19,720 nucleotides of DNA, from the NCBI GenBank assembly GCA_900540235.1, contig UQEY01000037.1:1-19720 (forward strand). Reading direction: 5' to 3'. Below the pieces are notes generated by a model. It worked only from the letters and a program-made list of their open reading frames with translations, was not told the origin of the DNA and ran no database searches. Position numbers and translations under genes: made by a program. How positions within the stretch are numbered: position 1 is the stretch's first letter; each line of letters begins with the position of its first letter. The stretch is from an uncultured Eubacteriales bacterium. GTDB taxonomy: Bacteria > Bacillota > Clostridia > Oscillospirales > Acutalibacteraceae. Shown here one piece after another: positions 14,971 to 19,720 of the stretch.

Positions 14971-16320
14971 TTATCTTGTCACCGTCATATCAATCATTCG
15001 TTTAATATACTTTTCTTGGCTGTATTCTGCTGAGTCTAAGTTATCTATATTTGTACTGCCGTCGTCAAGTCTGGTGTCGGCTTTTTTATCATCCCACACT
15101 GCGTTCTCATAGGCTTCTATAGATTCAACGCAGTTTGATAAAATAAAATAGCGTTGCTGTGAAAACATTGCCGTACCAAACCTTATACGGTCTATAGTCG
15201 GACCTTTTTTAGCATTTTTAACATCTATAGCAACCTTAGACTTTATACAAGCCATTTTAAGACCTCTGATAAGCACCTGTTCGGCATTGTCGCAATAAGC
15301 CACTCTGCAAGTAGGGTATTCGGTTTGTACCTCTTTCACAAAATCGACAAACATTTGATTAAGCTGTTTTGGTGTTATCTCCTCTTTAATACGCTTTTCT
15401 TTAACAAGAATCGCATAATAAAAATCTCTTGTATAAGCCATAGCAGTAAAGGCGGTGCTTGAACCACTGCCGCCAAAGTCAACACCTATAGTAACCGTGC
15501 CGACCTGCTGCCTTAATTTATGTGTGAATTGACCGTTTGAACGGTCATACCAGGCATTAACATCAATAACATTATCTTTGCCGAAAGATTTATATATTTT
15601 TCCTTCGGCAGTAACCCACATTCCTAAAATATTGCGCTGATAGAAGACACCTGTGAACATTCGCTTATACTTTTCTTTGGTATATTCGGACAATGTAAGG
15701 TTATCGTCCATAGTGAAGTGAAGATATAGTAAGTTTTTATCTTTGTATGCGCCTTTTTCTATATATCCTTTATAAAAATAATGCGTCGGTCCTTTAGGGT
15801 TACAGTTATACCAAAACTTTGCACCTTCAACACTGCACCTTGCTTCTGCCTGCGTAACAAAAGACTGCGGCATAAGTGCAACTTCATCAAAGAAAACACC
15901 GGCAAGTGTCATACCTTGAATCAAGTCCTGACTTGATTCGTCTTTACCGCCGAATGTATAAAAATAATTAATACGCTCGCCTGCTGTCCCTTTGTTCTGT
16001 GTTATGATTATAAGGTTGTCGGTTCGCTTATATTGCCAGTCTAAATTAAGACTTGAACACTGCAAAAACAAAGTATTAAGCACATTTCTTTTAAGTGAAC
16101 CTATAGTTTTGCCGCAAAGTGCAAAATCACAACCGTTAAAGTTATTCATAGCCCACAAAATAAAAGACGGTGCCATAGAAATGGTTTTGCCACTTCTTAC
16201 TGCTCCGTCTGCTATAATACCGTCATAATCTTTAACCGGTGAACTGTCACACCACCAAGTCATTATTTTTAATTGCTTTTTGGAAAACGGTTTCCACTTA
16301 AATTTAATCTTGCGTTTCAT
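14971..16320 (-). CDS. terL: Terminase large subunit
   Basis: The packaging motor and headful-type nuclease, 449 residues. The ATPase has a deviant Walker A, ADGAVRSGKT (residues 37-46), Walker B AGVFFDEVAL with Asp145 and Glu146, and a coupling motif YNCNPKGPTH (171-180). The nuclease domain shows VDFGGSGSSTAF with Asp281, AYCDN with Asp344, and acidic DNLDSAEY near 427-433, consistent with the RNase H-fold metal site. It overlaps the small terminase gene by 17 bases. Motif order and length fit the Terminase_3/6 group of Bacillota phages. The subunit acts at the portal, translocating DNA and cutting it. Confidence 0.95.
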   Translation of the reverse strand: MKRKIKFKWKPFSKKQLKIMTWWCDSSPVKDYDGIIADGAVRSGKTISMAPSFILWAMNNFNGCDFALCGKTIGSLKRNVLNTLFLQCSSLNLDWQYKRTDNLIIITQNKGTAGERINYFYTFGGKDESSQDLIQGMTLAGVFFDEVALMPQSFVTQAEARCSVEGAKFWYNCNPKGPTHYFYKGYIEKGAYKDKNLLYLHFTMDDNLTLSEYTKEKYKRMFTGVFYQRNILGMWVTAEGKIYKSFGKDNVIDVNAWYDRSNGQFTHKLRQQVGTVTIGVDFGGSGSSTAFTAMAYTRDFYYAILVKEKRIKEEITPKQLNQMFVDFVKEVQTEYPTCRVAYCDNAEQVLIRGLKMACIKSKVAIDVKNAKKGPTIDRIRFGTAMFSQQRYFILSNCVESIEAYENAVWDDKKADTRLDDGSTNIDNLDSAEYSQEKYIKRMIDMTVTR

Positions 16321-16660
16321 CCCAAACTTTCTCGGCTTTGCTCTCTAAAGCTTCTACAAAAGAGTTGTCGGCTTCGTCCGTTCTTTGCTCATCATCAGCA
16401 AGCCATTTTTCGCCTAAATAAATTGCCATTTGTGCACTCTTTTTTGAAAGCGCCATTTGATTTCTTCTTAGTGATATTTTCCCCATTTGCCTTTTTATAT
16501 TGAAAACTTCGGAAAAATACATCTTGTAAGTTCGTTTACACCACTTTTGAAGTGTCTTGTCGGAAACATCCAAAAAAGAACAAATTTCTGCCATAGTGCA
16601 CTGCAAGGCACAGAGCTTTTCAAACTCGTCTTTGTTTATTTCTTTCTTCGGTCGAGCCAT
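16304..16660 (-). CDS. terS: Terminase small subunit
   Basis: A 118-residue DNA-recognition subunit. It begins ARPKKEINKDEF and carries a helix-turn-helix at about residues 22-41 (TMAEICSFLDVSDKTLQKWC), typical for the small terminase of Bacillota phages, followed by a helical oligomerisation part and a C-terminal acidic tail that would contact the large subunit. ATG overlaps the upstream stop codon by one base (TAATG), so it is translated in step with the metallopeptidase-like gene before it. Its own 3' end overlaps the large subunit gene by 17 bases. It selects phage DNA for packaging, probably at a pac or cos site in or near these genes that I cannot identify. Confidence 0.9.
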   Translation of the reverse strand: MARPKKEINKDEFEKLCALQCTMAEICSFLDVSDKTLQKWCKRTYKMYFSEVFNIKRQMGKISLRRNQMALSKKSAQMAIYLGEKWLADDEQRTDEADNSFVEALESKAEKVWDETQD

Positions 16661-17424
16661 TATTTAATACCGTACTTTTTGATATCGTTTTTTACCTGCT
16701 TATAAATGATTTTTGACAAATTAGTTGCTCTTGCGCCGTTAGTCATAACATCGTTCATAGCTTCGCTTACTGTTTCATCGTTGCCGCCACTCCAAGCATA
16801 TCCACTAATCTTGCTTATTTTTTCCTTGGCATAACTTCTGTTACTTTTCGCCTTACTCTTAGGTTCAACTTTTTTTAACTTTTTCAAGGAATCACGAACA
16901 AGCTTGTTAGAATAGCCAACTTTTTGGTTTTGCAATAAAAACTGAGTATGGTGCATTGCCTCATGTGCACCGATTGATTTATTTGTTTGTAATTTCCTAT
17001 CGCCGATAGTTGAATATTGTTTTCTGAAATTTGATTTAACAATGTGAATACTGTTATTATCCGGTGAATAAAATGCAATCGCTTTTGATTTATTCACAGA
17101 GCCAAACCCTCTAAATGTAGCATTATCGCCCTGATGTGATACTACTAGTAATGTACCTTTCATAAATTCTTTAACTTCGTTAAGGCTTAAACTGCCATTT
17201 TTTACATCTCTATATAAATTACTGTTAATTGAAACACCATTTTTATCAAGAACATCTTGTAATTCATCAATGTTCTTAGTGTTATAAAATTCTTTTTGAT
17301 ATGTTTTAAATGGCTTAAAAGGGTTATCCGACTTTTCAACAGGTTCATAATCTGCCGGGGCTGTTACATTACCGTCACCTCTTTCGTCACTATTCAAATT
17401 AAAACTCGCTCCTCTACCGCCCAT
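16660..17424 (-). CDS. Putative phage zinc metallopeptidase with MGGRGAS N-terminus
   Basis: A 254-residue protein from the ATG at 17424, chosen because AAAGGAG lies eight bases upstream; the frame extends 13 codons further but through a hairpin. It opens MGGRGASF, a peptide I recall at the start of many Bacillota phage proteins with variable enzymatic C-termini. After a disordered stretch (10-40) and a helical part comes a beta region (SKAIAFYSPDNNSIHIVKS, 113-131), then GAHEAMHH with the zincin motif HExxH at 154-158. Downstream, DETVSEAMND holds Glu217 and Glu221 (ExxxD at 221-225) as the third zinc ligand candidates, a gluzincin layout. The C-terminus ends with TNLSKIIYKQVKNDI. It is coupled to terS, so it belongs to the packaging module; substrate unknown. 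Confidence 0.65.
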   Translation of the reverse strand: MGGRGASFNLNSDERGDGNVTAPADYEPVEKSDNPFKPFKTYQKEFYNTKNIDELQDVLDKNGVSINSNLYRDVKNGSLSLNEVKEFMKGTLLVVSHQGDNATFRGFGSVNKSKAIAFYSPDNNSIHIVKSNFRKQYSTIGDRKLQTNKSIGAHEAMHHTQFLLQNQKVGYSNKLVRDSLKKLKKVEPKSKAKSNRSYAKEKISKISGYAWSGGNDETVSEAMNDVMTNGARATNLSKIIYKQVKNDIKKYGIK

Positions 17425-17450
17425 ATTCTTCACTCCTTTAAAATAGGCAT

Positions 17451-17482
17451 AAAAAAAGAACATTGATTTCTCAATGCTCTTT
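17451..17482 (-). terminator. Terminator hairpin between the DUF4417 cassette and the packaging genes
   Basis: On the minus strand AAAGAGCATTGA and TCAATGTTCTTT pair over 12 bp with one wobble, loop GAAA, followed by a T run at 17457-17451. On the plus strand the same hairpin is followed by only four Ts. It closes the two-gene cassette upstream and sits directly before the metallopeptidase gene. Confidence 0.8.
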
Positions 17483-17486
17483 TTAA

Positions 17487-17513
17487 ATTATAATATTTAA
17501 AATGTGTCTTCAA
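17487..17513 (-). promoter_or_regulatory. Possible promoter overlapping the end of the acidic gene
   Basis: A perfect TATAAT (17487-17492) on the minus strand has TTGAAG 15 bases upstream, a short spacer. It would start RNA just before the hairpin at 17482-17455, making the hairpin the 5' end of the packaging-gene mRNA. The AT-rich context makes a chance match likely. Confidence 0.3.
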
Positions 17514-18033
17514 TAATTTTATCGTATTTATCAACACATCTTCTTAGTTTTTTCAAGATTTTATCATTAAATCTTTCAATGATATCTTCGGGTGTACCTT
17601 CATTCCAATAGTCGCTTTCTTCATCAAGCGGATAAAAATAATAAAAACTGTACCTATCAATTTTATCTCGTCTGTATTTTAAAAATTCTTGGTCTTTCAA
17701 AAATTCATCCGTAGTATCAGCATAATATTTATCAGGGTCCGCTTTTTCAGGCTTATTCATACGATTAAACAAATACCATATTTCAATTTCAAGGTCGTTC
17801 ATTTGTTCAAAACTCTTTGAAAGAACTTTTTCGGCTTCTTTGTCGTCAATATCATAATAATACTTGTCGCCACCCAAATATGCCTTGCACTCGTCAATTT
17901 CTTCTTGGGTATATGTTTCGTAATCGTCAAAAAAAGTATCAGCTAAATTAATTTCATCCTTAATAAACCTTGCTGACTTAAAATCTTTAATTTCCTCTTT
18001 GTATTCATCAGGAAAATTAAGTTTGATTTTCAT
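17497..18033 (-). CDS. Acidic, tyrosine-rich protein of unknown function
   Basis: A 178-residue cytoplasmic protein that I do not recognise. It is strongly acidic, with clusters such as LADTFFDDYETYTQEEIDE and YYYDIDDKEAEKVL, and has many Tyr, Phe and Asp residues; the C-terminal third is helical with Lys/Asp pairs (DKILKKLRRCVDKYDKIIED). No signal peptide, membrane segment or metal motif is visible. It follows the ParB-DUF4417 gene by one base and is closed by a terminator, so the two probably act together. Acidic, aromatic phage proteins of this size can be DNA mimics or inhibitors of host defences, or immunity proteins; none of these can be shown from the sequence. Confidence 0.75.
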   Translation of the reverse strand: MKIKLNFPDEYKEEIKDFKSARFIKDEINLADTFFDDYETYTQEEIDECKAYLGGDKYYYDIDDKEAEKVLSKSFEQMNDLEIEIWYLFNRMNKPEKADPDKYYADTTDEFLKDQEFLKYRRDKIDRYSFYYFYPLDEESDYWNEGTPEDIIERFNDKILKKLRRCVDKYDKIIEDTF

Positions 18034-18034
18034 T

Positions 18035-19102
18035 TTATCTCAATTCCTTTCCTCTAAATTTTGATGTATTCGTGTTTTTAATATTGATTATTTCAATATT
18101 TCCAAAATCAACATCACATTTAATGAGTTCGCCATAAATAATAATTTTATTTGGGTTTAAACGATTAATTAATTCTTTTACACCGTCTACCCATATATTT
18201 TTAGCATTTCCTTTATGACAACCAATGGTTGATATAGCAACCGTGCTGTTTTTTGGTAAACCGTCAAAACAAAATATAAAAGACTCTTTATCAGCCCAAC
18301 TTACTGTAGGAATAACTGCTATATTATTATCTTGCATTAATTGACCTATAAGCCTGCTGCGATAAATATTATAAATTTGCTGTGCTCTACTCATATCAGT
18401 GTATAAGCTGAAATCAGGTGACAAAACAGATTCATAGCCTTTTAATTTTTCAATATAGTTTAGAGGGTCATTCCAAATACGCTCAAATTGATAATCGTCT
18501 ATAAAAAAATGTACGCCACACTTTTTATCAGAATTTGAAAGCACATAATTAAAGCTTATGTAATCATCTGATACAACATTGCACGGCTTAAGTGTAGGCA
18601 TTTGGTAAAAGCCTGCTGCCCTGTTACTGTCGAATAAATGTAAATTATATTCGTTAGCCGTGCGTTCTCGTTCATTTGGCTTATAATCTTCAAACTCATT
18701 ATAATCATCATCCGACAATATGTCAAATCCGAAGTCGCCTATATCAAACAACTCATCAAGTTTCGATAATTCATCATTAAGCAGCTCATCATCCCAAGAA
18801 CTATTCTCTGCCGTTTTGTTATGTACAAGCGTATACATTTTACGCTGTTCATCTGTCAAATGGTCGAGCCTAACGCATGGTATTTGTTTATAACCTAATT
18901 CGGTCAAGGCTTTATATCTACCATGACCCTCAACGATTATATTCTTTTCACTCCAAACACCGATAGGGTCGCACATACCAAATTGAATTATAGATTGCTT
19001 AATAGCATTAACATCATATTCGGTATGTTTTCTTGCGTTTTTGCTGTACTCCGTCAGGCTGCTACTTGGAAGATACTCGATTTTCAAATTTGTTTCTTTC
19101 AT
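18035..19102 (-). CDS. ParB-like nuclease domain fused to DUF4417
   Basis: A 355-residue protein. Residues about 8-95 form a ParB/Srx-type N-domain: LPSSSLTEYSKNARKH, AIKQSIIQFGMCDPIGVW and VEGHGRYKALTELG (57-70), the nucleotide-binding box. Residues about 97-145 are an acidic linker that in related phage proteins leads to a DNA methyltransferase. Here residues about 150-343 instead match DUF4417: FFIDDYQFERIWNDPLNY, LSPDFSLYTDM, QIYNIYRSRLIG, NNIAVIPTVSWAD and FCFDGLPKNSTVAISTIGC. DUF4417 function is unknown as far as I recall. AGGTG seven bases before the ATG marks the start, only 17 bases after a terminator. The gene leads a two-gene cassette between the late regulator and the terminase genes. 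Confidence 0.82.
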   Translation of the reverse strand: MKETNLKIEYLPSSSLTEYSKNARKHTEYDVNAIKQSIIQFGMCDPIGVWSEKNIIVEGHGRYKALTELGYKQIPCVRLDHLTDEQRKMYTLVHNKTAENSSWDDELLNDELSKLDELFDIGDFGFDILSDDDYNEFEDYKPNERERTANEYNLHLFDSNRAAGFYQMPTLKPCNVVSDDYISFNYVLSNSDKKCGVHFFIDDYQFERIWNDPLNYIEKLKGYESVLSPDFSLYTDMSRAQQIYNIYRSRLIGQLMQDNNIAVIPTVSWADKESFIFCFDGLPKNSTVAISTIGCHKGNAKNIWVDGVKELINRLNPNKIIIYGELIKCDVDFGNIEIINIKNTNTSKFRGKELR

Positions 19103-19117
19103 TTATTCACCTAAAAC

Positions 19118-19146
19118 AAAAAGACAGCCTATAGTAGACTGCCTTT
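19118..19146 (-). terminator. Terminator or attenuator before the ParB-DUF4417 gene
   Basis: On the minus strand AAAGGCAGTCTA and TAGGCTGTCTTT form a 12-bp stem with two wobbles and a CTA loop, followed by TTTTTG. It separates the regulator gene from the late genes. A promoter lies just upstream of it, so it may act on that transcript as an attenuator. Confidence 0.75.
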
Positions 19147-19154
19147 CAAGAGAA

Positions 19155-19211
19155 AAATAAGAGAAGAGGTAAAATAAGTCTTTCGACAGTTTAACTATAT
19201 CACTCTTATTT
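19155..19211. repeat. AAATAAG half-sites around the late promoter
   Basis: AAATAAGAG at 19155-19163 and its inverted copy CTCTTATTT at 19203-19211 form a 9-bp inverted repeat with a 39-base gap. A further direct AAAATAAG lies at 19171-19178, 17 bases from the one at 19154. The inverted copy falls inside the promoter spacer. This could be an operator for a phage regulator; AT-rich chance similarity is the alternative. Confidence 0.4.
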
Positions 19212-19222
19212 GTTTACTTCAA
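19194..19222 (-). promoter_or_regulatory. Sigma-70-type promoter for the DUF4417 cassette/late genes
   Basis: On the minus strand TTGAAG (19222-19217), a 17-base spacer and TATAGT (19199-19194). Matches to consensus are four of six and five of six. The expected start is near 19187, giving a leader of about 40 bases before the hairpin at 19146-19120. It lies in the gap after the sigma-like regulator gene, the usual place for the late promoter. Confidence 0.55.
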
Positions 19223-19232
19223 TATACTTTGT

Positions 19233-19613
19233 CTACTCTTTGTGATTTTTTATATAATTTTTTAGCCGCTTATATACTCCGGCTCTGGAATAGTTCATTT
19301 TTTCGGCTATAACTTCAAAACTATTGCCGTTTATAAATTTAAGCTTAGCAATTTCACGAGTAATTACATCTTCAATGCCAAAAATATAATTATTAAGCAT
19401 ATTAAATTCATTACACAACTCGGCATATTCTTTTTTTGAAATTTGCTGACATTTTTTAATTGCATTGTTCGCCGTAGTATCTGAAATTTTGTTACTTTGG
19501 ACCGCCGGCTTTGTTGTGTCAACACCGTTGATGTAGCTAATATCATTATTTTTCTCATAATCATCAATCTGCCGCTTAATACTGCGATACTGTTCAAGAC
19601 GCTTAATAGTCAT
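19233..19613 (-). CDS. Sigma-70 region 4-like phage late transcription regulator
   Basis: A 126-residue protein with a C-terminal helix-turn-helix (about residues 97-120: NSFEVIAEKMNYSRAGVYKRLKNYI) preceded by ITREIAKLKFINGN, the pattern of sigma-70 region 4 and of ArpU/RinA-like phage activators encoded just before the terminase genes. The N-terminal part is a charged helix (KRLEQYRSIKRQIDDYEKNN) and a polar linker. AAGGAG at 19624-19619, five bases before the ATG, supports the start. Regulators of this type switch on the packaging, head, tail and lysis genes. A perfect palindrome 29 bases upstream of the start codon may control its own expression, and a terminator follows it. Confidence 0.78.
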   Translation of the reverse strand: MTIKRLEQYRSIKRQIDDYEKNNDISYINGVDTTKPAVQSNKISDTTANNAIKKCQQISKKEYAELCNEFNMLNNYIFGIEDVITREIAKLKFINGNSFEVIAEKMNYSRAGVYKRLKNYIKNHKE

Positions 19614-19641
19614 AACTACTCCTTAATTACTATTTATCAGT

Positions 19642-19660
19642 TGTTCGGAAATTCCGAACA
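19642..19660. promoter_or_regulatory. Perfect 19-bp palindrome, candidate operator of the late regulator gene
   Basis: TGTTCGGAA and TTCCGAACA are exact inverted repeats around a single central base. It lies between the end of the upstream gene and the regulator start. In RNA it could fold into a 7-bp hairpin with a 5-base loop, but no T run follows on the minus strand, so it is not a terminator. A binding site for a dimeric regulator is the simplest reading. Confidence 0.55.
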
Positions 19661-19671
19661 GTTGGGTTTTG

Positions 19672-19720
19672 TTAATTTATCATACAATCTTTTAGCCGTT
19701 GCCGGTTAAACATAATGGCA
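19672..19720 (-). CDS. C-terminal end of an upstream gene (partial)
   Basis: An open minus-strand frame runs from the window edge to a TAA at 19674-19672 and ends with MFNRQRLKDCMIN. Only about 15 residues are visible, so neither the product nor even the coding status is certain. By position it would be the last gene of the early or replication region. Confidence 0.35.
   Translation of the reverse strand, partial: AIMFNRQRLKDCMIN

Noticed and set aside
18035..19102. Plasmid or chromosome partition protein ParB
   Set aside because: Only the N-terminal ParB-like domain is present; the helix-turn-helix and dimer domains of partition proteins are missing and no ParA gene is nearby.
19642..19660. 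LexA/DinR box
   Set aside because: The Gram-positive box has CGAAC then GTTCG with a four-base gap; here the halves are in the opposite order with a seven-base gap.
1..19720. tRNA genes, integrase, attachment sites or insertion sequences
   Set aside because: I found no cloverleaf with conserved arms, no recombinase or transposase motifs and no terminal inverted repeats; the window does not reach the prophage ends.

Overview
The window is the head and tail assembly region of a tailed phage with siphovirus architecture, most likely a prophage or temperate phage of a low-GC Bacillota host (Clostridia, gut type). Evidence for this is the AT-rich sequence, strong AAGGAG-type ribosome binding sites, and a gene set resembling Listeria A118 / Bacillus SPP1-like phages: SPP1-type portal, Phage_min_cap2, GP20 scaffold, HK97-fold capsid, minor capsid 2/3, Gp15. 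All supported genes lie on the minus strand, so the biological order runs from position 19720 down to 1. The phage identity rests on order and protein features; no search was possible.

Layout in transcription order. 19720-19614: end of an unidentified gene and a perfect 19-bp palindrome. 19613-19233: sigma region 4-like protein, probably the late-gene activator. 19232-19103: promoter with repeated half-sites and a terminator. 19102-17497: two-gene cassette, a ParB-like nuclease domain fused to DUF4417 and an acidic protein of unknown function, closed by a hairpin terminator. 17424-14971: putative HExxH metallopeptidase, small and large terminase. 14970-11815: portal and a minor capsid protein with a C-terminal JAB/MPN-like domain. 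11840-11661: a 59-residue ORF overlapping the end of that gene. 11654-11489: two terminators and three short hairpins ending in TATAAA. 11465-7914: scaffold, major capsid protein, four neck/connector proteins, tail tube, then a terminator. 7853-1: tail chaperone pair, tape measure, tail hub proteins, a self-processing hub/fibre protein, a baseplate protein, a small coiled-coil protein and the first codons of the next gene.

The terminases package DNA through the portal into a shell built by scaffold and capsid protein; neck proteins join it to a tail whose length is set by the 1101-residue tape measure. The non-standard parts are two predicted metalloenzymes in the head module (a JAB-like domain on the minor capsid protein and a separate zincin), the small ORF behind the first, the DUF4417 cassette, the structured leader before scaffold and capsid, and a tail hub carrying an intramolecular chaperone domain. 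The best candidate for an undescribed system is the minor capsid-JAB fusion with the 59-residue ORF: it looks like a virion-carried effector with a possible partner or immunity protein.
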